From Alistipes sp. UBA934 (GTDB lineage: Bacteria > Bacteroidota > Bacteroidia > Bacteroidales > Rikenellaceae), in NCBI GenBank assembly GCA_002293535.1, contig DBDK01000008.1, forward strand, positions 124,001 to 188,000: a stretch of DNA of 64,000 nt. Direction: 5' to 3'. The position numbers and the translations under genes are program-made. Shown piece by piece: positions 24,454-32,998 of the stretch. The notes beneath the pieces are model-generated. The model saw nothing but the letters and a program-made list of their open reading frames with translations, was not told the DNA's origin and did not search any database. Within the stretch, counting starts at the first letter, position 1. The number at the start of each line of letters is the position of its first letter.

Positions 24454-25614
24454 ATGGAAGTTGTAATCAAGGTTCTTCAGCTCATTCTGAGCCTGTCGTT
24501 GCTCGTGTTCGTTCACGAGTTGGGCCACTATCTCACGGCACGGATGTTCGGTATCCGGGTCGAAAAGTTTTACCTGTTTTTCGATGCGTGGGGCTTTTCG
24601 CTGTTCAAATTCCGTATCGGCGAGACCGAATTCGGTATGGGCTGGATTCCCTTCGGTGGTTACTGTAAGATTTCGGGGATGATCGACGAAAGTATGGACA
24701 CCGAAGCTATGAAATCCCCACCTCAGCCTTGGGAGTTCCGCTCGAAACCCGCTTGGCAACGCCTTATCGTGATGGTCGGCGGCGTCACTATGAACGTCAT
24801 CACGGCGTGCATTATATATATAGGTATGAGTCTGCATTGGGGAGATTCTTACATCGATAACCGCGACCTTCAGTGGGGTTACTACTATAACGAGCTGGCC
24901 GAGGAGATCGGTTTTCGGGACAGCGACCGGATTGTCAGTTTCGACGGTGAGCCGGTAGAGGGGAGTTTTGCCAAGGTCTATCCCGATATGATGATCGGCA
25001 GGGTTCGCGTAGTCGGCGTGTTGCGCAATGGTGCTCCTGTGGATGTTGTCGTGCCGGAGGACAAGATCGCACAGATGCTTGTCAGCGAAGATTTTATGAT
25101 GCCTCGCGTGCCCTTTGCGGCCGATTCGCTTGTGTTGGCGGGCGCCTCGCCGCTGGAACATCTTGAGGATTATCAGGCCGCCCTTGCCGAATTTTTGCCC
25201 ATCCGCGAGCGCGACTACAATTTGTGGCAGGCCCTCGGCGCAGGTTTCCGCAGAACCGGCAGCGAAATCAAAGATTATTGGAAGCAGCTCGGCTTCATCG
25301 TTTCACCTGATACCCAAGGGTATAAGCAGGTCGGCAGCCTCATCACCATCGGTAATATTTTCCCTGGCGAGTGGAATTGGTTCCTGTTTTGGCGAGTGAC
25401 GGCGTTCCTGTCGATCATCCTTGCAGTTATCAACATCCTGCCCATTCCCGCTCTCGACGGCGGCCACGTGCTATTTTTGGTCTGGGAGGTTGTCACGCGC
25501 CGCAAGCCTTCCGACAAATTCCTGGAGTACGCCCAAGTCGTCGGTATGATTCTGCTCCTGGGCCTTATGGTGCTCGCATTTTGGAACGACATATATAGGT
25601 TCTTTATTAAGTAA
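24454..25614 (+). CDS. rseP: RseP-type site-2 metalloprotease with an apparently reduced PDZ region
   Basis: An inner-membrane intramembrane zinc protease. It has HELGH at 21-25 in the first helix, FGMGWIPFGGYCKISGM, a central membrane helix (VMVGGVTMNVITACII), one PDZ-like segment (EEIGFRDSDRIVSFDGEPVEG) and the C-terminal NILPIPALDGGHVLF with the third zinc ligand. At 386 residues it is about 60 shorter than typical Bacteroidota RseP (from memory, about 440-450). The shortening falls after PRVPFAADSLV, where the second PDZ would begin. Homologues trim anti-sigma factors and remnant signal peptides. The start directly follows the GH18 stop. Confidence 0.92.
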   Translation: MEVVIKVLQLILSLSLLVFVHELGHYLTARMFGIRVEKFYLFFDAWGFSLFKFRIGETEFGMGWIPFGGYCKISGMIDESMDTEAMKSPPQPWEFRSKPAWQRLIVMVGGVTMNVITACIIYIGMSLHWGDSYIDNRDLQWGYYYNELAEEIGFRDSDRIVSFDGEPVEGSFAKVYPDMMIGRVRVVGVLRNGAPVDVVVPEDKIAQMLVSEDFMMPRVPFAADSLVLAGASPLEHLEDYQAALAEFLPIRERDYNLWQALGAGFRRTGSEIKDYWKQLGFIVSPDTQGYKQVGSLITIGNIFPGEWNWFLFWRVTAFLSIILAVINILPIPALDGGHVLFLVWEVVTRRKPSDKFLEYAQVVGMILLLGLMVLAFWNDIYRFFIK

Positions 25615-25646
25615 TAATTGGGCGGCAACCGCCGCAGCGAAACAAT

Positions 25647-27026
25647 ATGGCTAAAGTTAAACGAGCTTACTTCTGTTCTTCTTGCGGCAACGAGCAACCC
25701 AAATGGATGGGGCGTTGCCCGGCTTGCGGCGAATGGAATACGTTCGTCGAGGAGGTCGTGGTTAAAGAGTCGGCATCAGGAGCTCGTTCGCTGGTGAAGT
25801 CTGCGACAGGAGCCGGTGCTGCAAAACCTGTTCCGGTGCGCGAAATTGTGCGTGACGAACTGGCACGGCTCGACCTCGGTATCGGCGAGGTGAACCGCGT
25901 CCTCGGCGGTGGTATGGTTCCCGGATCGTTCATACTGCTGGGTGGCGAACCGGGGATCGGGAAATCGACCCTTTCGCTTCAGATCGCGTTGGGCAGCCAC
26001 GGCCTGCGGACGTTGTATGTCTCCGGTGAAGAGTCTCCCCAACAGATCAAAATGCGGGCCGAGAGGGTTAGCCGGGCAGGCTCGGAGGATTGCTACGTTT
26101 ACGCTGAAACCCTGCTCGAAAATATCATTGCACAGGCCGAGGCGCTGGAGCCTAATCTTATAGTAATTGACTCTATACAAACTATTTATACCGAGATTTT
26201 GGACTCTTCGCCTGGTAGCGTATCGCAGATCAGGGAGTGCGCCGCCACACTTCTCAAGTACGCCAAGACCCACGACACTTCGATAATTATCATCGGCCAC
26301 ATCACCAAGGACGGTACCATCGCCGGGCCCAAAGTGTTGGAGCACATCGTGGATGTCGTTCTTTCGTTCGAGGGCGACGACGCAGGTATTTATCGCATCC
26401 TTCGCGGCGTTAAAAACCGCTTCGGGGCTACGTTCGAGATCGGCGTTTTCGAGATGCGGGGCGAGGGTCTTGTCGAGGTTGCCAACCCCTCGGAAATCCT
26501 GCTGGGCGACTACGAGGAGCCCCTCAGTGGCATCGCAGTGGGCGCGGCTGTCGATGGAATCCGCCCATATTTAATTGAGACACAGGCTCTTGTTAGTAGT
26601 ATGGCTTATGGCACTCCTCAACGTTCGGCCACTGGATTCGAGGCACGCAGACTCAATATGTTGCTGGCTGTTTTGGAGAAGCGCGCAGGGTTGAAACTTG
26701 GGGCTAAGGATGTCTTTTTGAATTTTGCGGGTGGTTTTCGCATCGCCGACACGGGGCTCGACCTGGCAGTTGCGGGGGCTGTGATCTCGTCCTATTTCGA
26801 TCGGGCGATTGCTCCCGGAGTTGCTCTTGCCGGTGAGATCGGGCTTTCGGGCGAGGTTCGTCCTGCTCCCCGTTCCGAACAGCGCATTGCCGAGGCTGCA
26901 CGCTTGGGCCTCAAACGGATCGTAGTTTCAGGCTACCTGAAAAAAAGCCTGCCGAAAACGCTTCCGGCAGGCCTCGAAGTATGCTACATCAACCGCGTCG
27001 ATGAGCTGGGTAAGTATTTGTTTTAG
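25647..27026 (+). CDS. radA: DNA repair protein RadA
   Basis: A RecA-like ATPase that promotes branch migration and recombinational repair. The 459-residue protein shows an N-terminal C4 zinc finger (Cys10, 13, 24, 27), Walker A GGEPGIGKST (99-108), YVSGEESPQQIKMRAERV, Walker B LIVIDSIQT, the RadA-specific KNRFG motif and a C-terminal Lon-like domain (GGFRIADTGLDLAVAGAVISS, AGEIGLSGEVRPAPRSEQRIAEA). It lies 32 bp after rseP; that gap contains a short GC-rich inverted repeat (GGCGG/CCGCC) without a T-run. The stop overlaps the opposing DUF2335 gene. Confidence 0.97.
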   Translation: MAKVKRAYFCSSCGNEQPKWMGRCPACGEWNTFVEEVVVKESASGARSLVKSATGAGAAKPVPVREIVRDELARLDLGIGEVNRVLGGGMVPGSFILLGGEPGIGKSTLSLQIALGSHGLRTLYVSGEESPQQIKMRAERVSRAGSEDCYVYAETLLENIIAQAEALEPNLIVIDSIQTIYTEILDSSPGSVSQIRECAATLLKYAKTHDTSIIIIGHITKDGTIAGPKVLEHIVDVVLSFEGDDAGIYRILRGVKNRFGATFEIGVFEMRGEGLVEVANPSEILLGDYEEPLSGIAVGAAVDGIRPYLIETQALVSSMAYGTPQRSATGFEARRLNMLLAVLEKRAGLKLGAKDVFLNFAGGFRIADTGLDLAVAGAVISSYFDRAIAPGVALAGEIGLSGEVRPAPRSEQRIAEAARLGLKRIVVSGYLKKSLPKTLPAGLEVCYINRVDELGKYLF

Positions 27027-27502
27027 TCGATTGGTGCACCACTATCGCTATTCTTGTTGTCTAAATCTTTTTTAATCTTGTGACGACCCACAACAAATAA
27101 AGCAGCCAAACTCACTAATGTTACCGTAACGATTATTCCTCCGATCCAAGCGTGACCTTCTTTCATCGCATATATGCCATATCCTATCAGCAGTAGTGAC
27201 AATATGAATCCAAATATTTGCCCCAGTGTACTTTCTCTCTGTTGTCTTGGAATGATTTTACTCTCCATCGATATTCGATGGCTACTCTGATTTTCAGCCA
27301 TTTTAAGAATACGCTCAGCAGAACCTGGAAGAATTTCCTCGTATTGCCTCATAACACTCGGAGGAGGAATCGGACCCGAAAAATACTCTTGAGAAACTTC
27401 ACCAACAATTACTTTGCCACGTGCGGATGCTGGTGACTTCTCAATGGTAGGAACAAGAATCTCGTTAGTTTTACTGCTATCTGATCCCTTACTCTTCGAC
27501 AT
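27023..27502 (-). CDS. DUF2335 membrane protein
   Basis: The 159-residue protein has the DUF2335 signature EYFSGPIPPPSVMRQYEEILPGSAERILKMAENQSSHR (central part) followed by a basic stretch and two membrane helices near the C-terminus. The N-terminal third is Ser/Lys-rich and looks disordered. The function of DUF2335 is unknown; copies are scattered across bacteria in a way that suggests horizontal spread. It is 13 bp downstream of a 73-residue partner under one promoter, and the pair is clearly more AT-rich than radA and the receptor gene on either side. Confidence 0.8.
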   Translation of the reverse strand: MSKSKGSDSSKTNEILVPTIEKSPASARGKVIVGEVSQEYFSGPIPPPSVMRQYEEILPGSAERILKMAENQSSHRISMESKIIPRQQRESTLGQIFGFILSLLLIGYGIYAMKEGHAWIGGIIVTVTLVSLAALFVVGRHKIKKDLDNKNSDSGAPID

Positions 27503-27515
27503 TGTCCAATCGTAT

Positions 27516-27737
27516 TTAACGCTTATTTATTTTAACATATCCATTAGCCGCAGCTAATAAATCCAAACCTATTGTCCCCCAGTCAGATAAAATCGCCTTA
27601 TAGTCCGCGTCTTCGGCGCTTTCGGAAAAATTGAAATCATAATAATTTCCTCTCACGTTGCCCAGACTTCCTACACCGATCAAAAAATTTGACTCGGGAA
27701 ATAAAAAATCACTGCGATAAATATTCAACTTCTTCAT
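27516..27737 (-). CDS. Small conserved protein paired with DUF2335
   Basis: A 73-residue soluble protein (MKKLNIYRSDFL, GVGSLGNVRGNYYDFNFSES, ADYKAILSDWGTIGLDL) matching, from memory, small hypothetical proteins often found beside DUF2335 genes. There is no signal peptide, membrane helix or known catalytic motif. It is the first gene of the two-gene unit and has a strong upstream promoter. It could be an accessory or regulatory partner; the function is not known. Confidence 0.65.
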   Translation of the reverse strand: MKKLNIYRSDFLFPESNFLIGVGSLGNVRGNYYDFNFSESAEDADYKAILSDWGTIGLDLLAAANGYVKINKR

Positions 27738-27806
27738 AACTTCATAATTTGAGGCTTCATGTGGTCAAGCGTGACCGATCGTACCAATATTCCTCATGCC
27801 GCGGCA

Positions 27807-27837
27807 CAAAGTTAATTTAAATAAATGAGATCACAAA
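27807..27837 (-). promoter_or_regulatory. Promoter of the DUF2335 pair
   Basis: On the minus strand TTTG (27837-27834), 19 bp, then TAACTTTG (27814-27807) gives a textbook Bacteroidota -33/-7 pair. The leader to the ATG at 27737 is about 65 nt. Confidence 0.7.
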
Positions 27838-27909
27838 CTCCTTGCCAGCATAATTTCAGCTCGCAAAAATAAACGACGAAAGATAATTTTTATTATACCT
27901 GTTTTGAAA

Positions 27910-27933
27910 AGTGGGGCTCGTGCAGAGCCCCGT
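27910..27933 (-). terminator. Intrinsic terminator of the TonB-dependent receptor gene
   Basis: GGGGCTC and GAGCCCC form a 7-bp GC-rich stem with a 5-nt loop, followed on the minus strand by ACTTTTC. It lies just past the stop at 27939. Confidence 0.7.
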
Positions 27934-27938
27934 AATTT

Positions 27939-29945
27939 TCATAGTATCATAACCGTCACCCCTGCAGATAACCATCTCCCCGGCATCGGCAGGCCGCCGA
28001 AGTCGAAATAGTTCGTGTCGGTGAGGTTTGCTATGTCGATATAAAATTGCATTTCGCGTAGCATAAGTCGCTGGGGCCGTTGCCGCCACGACAGGCGTCC
28101 ATCCAGCAGAAAGTAGGGCTTATAGCCTTGCTGAACCCCATCGGCCGCTATGTAACTCCCCACACGATCGTAAAAACTGCCTGTTAGGGTCAGGCCGAAG
28201 CCCGCTCCAAACTCCACCCCGACAACCGCCGAAACCTTATGGTGCATATAATCGAGCGCGTATTTTGAGATGTAACCCGTCGCCACGCTCATATCGGAGT
28301 GGATGTAGCCATAGCTCAGCATCGCAGAACGTAGAAAACGATGTTCGGCAGCAGATGATTCCGAAGCCAGCCAGCGGACCGAAAGTTCTGCACCCACAGT
28401 ACCGAGTCGATTTAGCTGCGTGGAGTACCAATCCCCGTCGGGATGCTGCTCCCAGTCAATAACATTATGAGTATCACGATAATACAGTGCAGCCGTAGCG
28501 CCCAAATTTTCGTGCGCAGCCTCCGCCGCAACGCGATAAGTCATCGCAGCTTCGGGCCTCAGATTAGGGTCGGGATGGTACGTTGCCACGTTGTAAAACA
28601 GGTCGGTGAACGTCGGCAACCGCATCGAACGCAGTGCCCCGGCTTTCAGGTTCACTATCCGGTTTACACGCCAGCCAGTTTCGGCACCAAATGTACCATC
28701 GGTACCATAAGGTGTCACGACAAGTGTCGCTATGCCATTGACCCACAACCTGTTCCAGTCCTTTCGATGCGCCAACCACACACTCGCCAGTCGGCGCGAC
28801 TCGTTGCCATCCCCCATTGCCGTGCTGAACATTTGATGATAGGTCAGGCCGGTACCAAGCGACGACGTACCAGCGCGACGCCAATCATAATTCGCAGATA
28901 ACGAGCCGTATAGATTATACGTCGTGTGCTCGTTAAAAGGAATGCCTCCCGTAACAGGATCTGGATTGTCACGCACCATCTCGAACTGGTCGTCGTTTTG
29001 GCGAAAACTCCCCACCGCCTCAAGCCTCAATCGTCGCCAACTTTTCCACCAACGTAGCGAAGCCAGTCCCGTAAGCGTGCTCTCGAACTGGTCGGGATAA
29101 CGCAACGAATAGAAGCCGTTCGAACCCCAGTCGCGACGCTGAAAACCGCCCTGAATCTGAAAATGGCCGACTCGCGATGAGCTGTAATCCACAAACGTGT
29201 AGGCATTTATGTTCCAAAAGTCGGTATTGTGGCGATATCCGTCGCTTCGGCGATACGAGGCTGCCCCCATCACGCTGAGTCTCTCTCCGTAACGCGAACC
29301 GAAGTGCGAACCAGAGTCCAAAGAGCTCCACGCCCCCGATAAATTCCCATAGCCATAACCCCAAGCCCCGCCCTCCAGACGGGCTCGAAGATAGCGCGGA
29401 AAAGCAGGTGCGGTTCGAAAATCCACAGCGCCGGAAAGAGCTCCCGGTTGAGTGGCAAAATCGAGCACGGCGATGTCGGATAGAATGTCCAGATCCACCG
29501 GCAGTGAGTGGGATTGATGCCCTGTTCGGGCGTCCGAGAAGTCGATGCCATTGAGCATCACCATTGTTTGATCGAATGAGCCTCCGCGAATCGCGATGTC
29601 GGTCTGAATGCTCTTGCCTCCCCTCTCCCTGACGTCGATCGCGGGGGCAAGGCGCAACAACTGCTCGGACGTTCCGAGAGGCGCGTTCTGCCGTTGATCG
29701 ACAAGGAAGCGGGTTTGCGACCGTAGCGGCGAAGTCGGCGGGTCGGCAGGCGCACGTCCCGTGATCTTCACCGTATCCACGTGCACCTCCTGTGCACTGG
29801 CGATGGTAGTCGCAAGCAAGATGATCGACATCGTCACGGCCAGCACCCCGATCTTGAAGCGACACAGGCCCGCAAAAGCCGCCCAGGGCTTGCGAGTCCA
29901 GCGCTTGAAGCACCATAAGGTGTCCGTTTTCAGATGTTTGTTCAT
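27939..29945 (-). CDS. TonB-dependent outer-membrane receptor, unknown substrate
   Basis: A 668-residue receptor with an unusual long basic-aromatic N-terminal extension (WCFKRWTRKPWAAFAGL) before the signal hydrophobic core (VTMSIILLATTIASAQ). A TonB-box-like VDTVKITGR, plug domain (DIAIRGGSFDQTMVMLNGIDFSDARTG) and 22-strand-type barrel follow, ending ...GRWLSAGVTVMIL. There is no carboxypeptidase-like domain and no SusD-like neighbour. From memory, Bacteroidota receptors with this extension occur near cofactor-uptake genes, but nothing here proves a substrate. The ATG at 29945 is chosen because the further upstream frame runs through the promoter and a hairpin. Confidence 0.87.
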   Translation of the reverse strand: MNKHLKTDTLWCFKRWTRKPWAAFAGLCRFKIGVLAVTMSIILLATTIASAQEVHVDTVKITGRAPADPPTSPLRSQTRFLVDQRQNAPLGTSEQLLRLAPAIDVRERGGKSIQTDIAIRGGSFDQTMVMLNGIDFSDARTGHQSHSLPVDLDILSDIAVLDFATQPGALSGAVDFRTAPAFPRYLRARLEGGAWGYGYGNLSGAWSSLDSGSHFGSRYGERLSVMGAASYRRSDGYRHNTDFWNINAYTFVDYSSSRVGHFQIQGGFQRRDWGSNGFYSLRYPDQFESTLTGLASLRWWKSWRRLRLEAVGSFRQNDDQFEMVRDNPDPVTGGIPFNEHTTYNLYGSLSANYDWRRAGTSSLGTGLTYHQMFSTAMGDGNESRRLASVWLAHRKDWNRLWVNGIATLVVTPYGTDGTFGAETGWRVNRIVNLKAGALRSMRLPTFTDLFYNVATYHPDPNLRPEAAMTYRVAAEAAHENLGATAALYYRDTHNVIDWEQHPDGDWYSTQLNRLGTVGAELSVRWLASESSAAEHRFLRSAMLSYGYIHSDMSVATGYISKYALDYMHHKVSAVVGVEFGAGFGLTLTGSFYDRVGSYIAADGVQQGYKPYFLLDGRLSWRQRPQRLMLREMQFYIDIANLTDTNYFDFGGLPMPGRWLSAGVTVMIL

Positions 29946-29970
29946 CTTATTTGAATGGATTAATAAAGTT

Positions 29971-30001
29971 AGCCGCCCACGGGACTTTCCCACGGGCGGC
30001 T
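29971..30001 (-). other. 14-bp hairpin at the 5' end of the receptor transcript
   Basis: The arms GCCGCCCGTGGGA and TCCCGTGGGCGGC (minus strand) pair along 13 bp with two G-U wobbles, extended by one A-T pair, around a 3-nt loop. No T-run follows on either strand, so it does not look like a normal terminator. It sits 2-32 nt after the -7 box and could control mRNA stability or translation. Confidence 0.6.
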
Positions 30002-30002
30002 G

Positions 30003-30010
30003 CAAAGATA
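30003..30010 (-). promoter_or_regulatory. -7 box of the TonB-dependent receptor gene
   Basis: TATCTTTG on the minus strand, 57 nt before the ATG at 29945. The predicted transcript starts within or at the edge of the hairpin's first arm. Confidence 0.55.
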
Positions 30011-30026
30011 GAATAAAAAAATCTTA

Positions 30027-31196
30027 TCAGAGCTCAGTATTCGGTTCAGGTTCCGGGTCCTCCACGAAAACAGCTGTGATAGAAACCCCTGTCGCCGGCA
30101 TAGAGGAGATGAGCGTCGTATTGGTCAAGTTATTCTCATTCAGTATTTCAGCTCCTTCATCACTGCAGACCACCTCCCAATGATCGAATATGTAGCCTTG
30201 GTTGTGCGATGCCACGATATGTATCTGTGTCCCCTCTGTGACATTCGACATATCTGCCGGCTCATCGCTAACCCAAACAACCCGTCCTCCCTCAGTAGGG
30301 CTCGAAATAATCGAAAGTGGTGACGCAGGGGCATAAACAGCTTCTATCGTCACCTCTTCATCGGGCATAATGAAAGTCGCCGCCGGATCGGAGCTGTCCT
30401 CTATTTCGATATCTCCGGTCGTCACCTCCCACTCCACGAAAACCCAACCTTCGGCCGGATTCGCGGCCAGAGTGATCTCCTGACCCTCATAAGCCGAAGC
30501 AGGAGTTGCCGAGGGTGAGCCACGGTCAGTGTCGGCCGTAATGGTAATATTGTACGTCGGCATATTACCCCACGTTGCCGAAATCTCCACATCCGCGGCA
30601 GGCATCTCGAAAGACTCCGAAGAGGAATCGCCAAGTTCGATGTTATCGCTGTCTATCTCCCATCCCGTAAAGGTACGACCTGCGCCCGGTATCGCTTCGA
30701 TGCTGACAGTCGCGTCCATATAGACACCTCTGGCTCCATCCTTATCGATCACTGCCGCAGGATGACCTTCGATGTTTTCCGCCTCGACAATTCGCACTGT
30801 GCCGCCACTTGACTGATTGATAATAACTATATGTGGCAACTCCTCAGGAGTAGGCTTGACTTTAAAGTTAGCGCCCAACATCGCATCATTGGCAGGCATC
30901 TTGAACATTCTCGTGACCTTACCGTCTCCATAGGTCTCTTCATACGCCCCGACACCTGTCATATTCCAACCTGAAAGCAGAAAACCCTCGTCGGGAATCG
31001 CCGAAACAGAGACCGACTGGCCAGCCTTAACCTTATTTAAATCGGCAACATTACTCTCCATCTTACCGCCTGAGCCCGCCGTAAGGGTGATTTTGAAGAG
31101 ATCGCCCTCTTCGGGTCCAGGAGGATCCTTGGGGTCTTTATCGCAGCCACTGAGCACCAGTGCGGCCATCGTAACCATCAAAAACAACTTTTTCAT
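30027..31196 (-). CDS. Lipoprotein with tandem InlB-B-like repeat domains
   Basis: The 389-residue lipoprotein (Cys18, VLSGC) is made of about four repeats of roughly 75-80 residues with the pattern I-T..GG.....G..V.I.A.P..G..F..WE......MP...V.I.A.W/F, as in the divergent InlB B-repeat (bacterial repeat) domain. Examples are GFLLSGWNMTG, GRTFTGWEIDS, GWVFVEWEVTT and GYIFDHWEVVC. Such repeats are surface beta-domains used as spacers or adhesins. The C-terminus is a Pro/Glu-rich tail. It is transcribed from its own -7 box 4 nt before the ATG. No enzymatic motif is seen. Confidence 0.85.
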   Translation of the reverse strand: MKKLFLMVTMAALVLSGCDKDPKDPPGPEEGDLFKITLTAGSGGKMESNVADLNKVKAGQSVSVSAIPDEGFLLSGWNMTGVGAYEETYGDGKVTRMFKMPANDAMLGANFKVKPTPEELPHIVIINQSSGGTVRIVEAENIEGHPAAVIDKDGARGVYMDATVSIEAIPGAGRTFTGWEIDSDNIELGDSSSESFEMPAADVEISATWGNMPTYNITITADTDRGSPSATPASAYEGQEITLAANPAEGWVFVEWEVTTGDIEIEDSSDPAATFIMPDEEVTIEAVYAPASPLSIISSPTEGGRVVWVSDEPADMSNVTEGTQIHIVASHNQGYIFDHWEVVCSDEGAEILNENNLTNTTLISSMPATGVSITAVFVEDPEPEPNTEL

Positions 31197-31200
31197 ACGC

Positions 31201-31227
31201 CAAAGATAGCAAAATTCTTTATCTTTG
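31201..31227. promoter_or_regulatory. Divergent -7 boxes for the repeat lipoprotein and ffh
   Basis: The minus-strand TATCTTTG (31208-31201) ends 4 nt before the lipoprotein ATG at 31196. The plus-strand TATCTTTG (31220-31227) lies 21 nt before the ffh ATG at 31249. The two boxes are 11 bp apart. Confidence 0.6.
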
Positions 31228-31248
31228 TGTCTGAAAACTCATATCACA

Positions 31249-32580
31249 ATGTTTGAAAACCTGACCGACAAGCTGGAGAGATCGTTCAAGATTCTCAAAG
31301 GCGAGGGAAAAATAACCGAAATAAACGTTGCCGAAACGCTCAAGGAGATCCGGCGCGCACTCATAGACGCCGACGTCAATTACAAGGTAGCCAAGACTTT
31401 CACCGACACTGTCAAGCAAAAAGCCCTCGGCGAAAATGTCCTCAAGGCCGTCAAACCCGGTCAAATGATGACCAAGATCGTTCGCGACGAACTGGCCCGG
31501 CTTATGGGCGGCACCGCCACGGACATCAACCTTACCGGCTCCCCCGCGGTAATTCTGATCGCCGGTTTGCAGGGTTCCGGTAAGACCACTTTTTCGGGCA
31601 AACTCGCCGCAATGATCAAAAGCAAACGCGGGCGCCAGGTGCTACTTGTGGCTGGTGACGTCTACAGGCCGGCAGCGATCGAGCAACTTAAAATCTTGGG
31701 TGAGCAAATAGGCGTCGAGGTATACACCGAACCCGGCTCTACGAATCCCGTCGCAATTGCCGAAAACGCCATCAAATACGCTCGCACCCACTCGATAAAC
31801 ACCGTCATCGTGGACACCGCCGGTCGTTTGGCCGTCGATGAGACTATGATGCAGGAAATCAAGGCGATAAAAGATACCGTCAAGCCTTCCGAAACGTTGT
31901 TCGTCGTGGATGCTATGACTGGTCAGGATGCCGTGAACACCGCTCGTGAGTTTAACGACAGGCTCGATTTCGACGGTGTTGTACTTACCAAACTTGATGG
32001 CGACACTCGCGGCGGGGCTGCGATCTCGATCCGTTCGGTGGTAAACAAACCACTGAAGTTCATCTCTTCGGGCGAGAAGATGGATGCCATTTCGGTCTTC
32101 CATCCGGAACGAATGGCCGATCGTATCCTCGGTATGGGTGACGTCGTTTCACTGGTCGAGCGCGCTCAGGAGCACTATGACGAAGAGGAGGCACGCCGCA
32201 CACGCAAGAAACTCTACAAGGATCAGTTCGATTTCAACGACTTTTTGGATCAGATCGCACAGGTCAAAAAGATGGGTAATATGAAGGAGTTGATGTCGAT
32301 GATCCCTGGTGTTGGCAAGGCTCTTCGCGATGTCGATATTTCGGACGACGTGTTCAAGCAGACCGAAGCTATCATCGGCTCGATGACTCCCGCCGAACGT
32401 TCTAATCCTGAGCTCATTAACGCCTCTCGCAGGGAGCGTATTGCACGCGGTAGCGGCACCACCCTGCCCGACGTGAATCGCCTTATGAAGCAATTCGAGC
32501 AGAGCCGCAAGATGATGAAGAGCGTGGTCGGTAGCGGCGGTCGTAACGCGCTGCTGGCTCAGGCTGCTAAGCGGCGTTAA
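31249..32580 (+). CDS. ffh: Signal recognition particle protein Ffh (SRP54)
   Basis: The GTPase that binds signal sequences with 4.5S RNA and delivers ribosomes to FtsY. The 443-residue protein has the helical N domain, G domain motifs GLQGSGKTTFSGKLA, DTAGRLAVDE, TKLDGDTRGGAA, and a methionine-rich M domain (MGNMKELMSMIPG) with the SRP RNA-binding SRRERIARGSGTT segment. The ATG at 31249 gives the standard MFENLTDKLE start; the upstream in-frame start at 31225 overlaps the -7 box and is rejected. The 3' end overlaps the opposing gene by 14 bp. Confidence 0.97.
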   Translation: MFENLTDKLERSFKILKGEGKITEINVAETLKEIRRALIDADVNYKVAKTFTDTVKQKALGENVLKAVKPGQMMTKIVRDELARLMGGTATDINLTGSPAVILIAGLQGSGKTTFSGKLAAMIKSKRGRQVLLVAGDVYRPAAIEQLKILGEQIGVEVYTEPGSTNPVAIAENAIKYARTHSINTVIVDTAGRLAVDETMMQEIKAIKDTVKPSETLFVVDAMTGQDAVNTAREFNDRLDFDGVVLTKLDGDTRGGAAISIRSVVNKPLKFISSGEKMDAISVFHPERMADRILGMGDVVSLVERAQEHYDEEEARRTRKKLYKDQFDFNDFLDQIAQVKKMGNMKELMSMIPGVGKALRDVDISDDVFKQTEAIIGSMTPAERSNPELINASRRERIARGSGTTLPDVNRLMKQFEQSRKMMKSVVGSGGRNALLAQAAKRR

Positions 32581-32974
32581 ATGCTTCGGCTATTTTCTCG
32601 GCTATCCCGTCCAATGCAGGCTGTAATTTGCTGCCTATCATCATTTTGATCATCATATTCATCTCGGCGTGCAACACTAACCGCATTCGAGTGTCGTAAG
32701 GCGCCGCTTCTTTCAGTTGCACCCAAAACGTGAATCCGAACGGCGATGAATCGCTCGCCTCGACTTTGATCAGGCTCGGAGCCACCCTTTCGGTCATCCG
32801 CAGCGTGATGGGAAAACCTTTGACCGTGAAACTGCATTCGTCACCCGTCGCCTGCCAACCCTCCACTTTATCTCCAATAATCGGCGTAAAGTTTTGGAAA
32901 TCAGCCAATGTCCCGTAAATCATCTCGGACGGCTTGCGTATTTGCACTTGAGAACTTTGATACTTTTCAATCAT
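32567..32974 (-). CDS. SRPBCC (START-like) family protein
   Basis: A 135-residue soluble protein with an SRPBCC-type helix-grip fold: an N-terminal strand, PSEMIYGTLADFQNF, a long sheet with FTVKGFPITLRMTERVAP and a C-terminal helix (LQPALDGIAEKIAEAFNAA). Bacteroidota homologues often lie next to pyrE, as here (24 bp apart, same strand), but no function is established. It may bind a small hydrophobic ligand. It probably shares the pyrE promoter. Confidence 0.8.
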   Translation of the reverse strand: MIEKYQSSQVQIRKPSEMIYGTLADFQNFTPIIGDKVEGWQATGDECSFTVKGFPITLRMTERVAPSLIKVEASDSSPFGFTFWVQLKEAAPYDTRMRLVLHAEMNMMIKMMIGSKLQPALDGIAEKIAEAFNAA

Positions 32975-32998
32975 ACTTTACTGCTTTGGATTTCGTAG

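Larger units (their letters stand above)
27738..27938. other. Intergenic region with a promoter and a terminator only
   Basis: AT-rich spacer between the small DUF2335-partner gene and the receptor gene. It holds the minus-strand promoter (27807-27837) and the minus-strand terminator (27910-27933). I see no tRNA, small ORF or repeat in it. Confidence 0.6.

Noticed and set aside
25615..25646. Terminator between rseP and radA
   Set aside because: A GGCGG/CCGCC inverted repeat is present but no T-run follows.
27738..27938. tRNA or small RNA gene in the spacer
   Set aside because: No cloverleaf or conserved RNA motif is seen; only a promoter and a terminator are supported.
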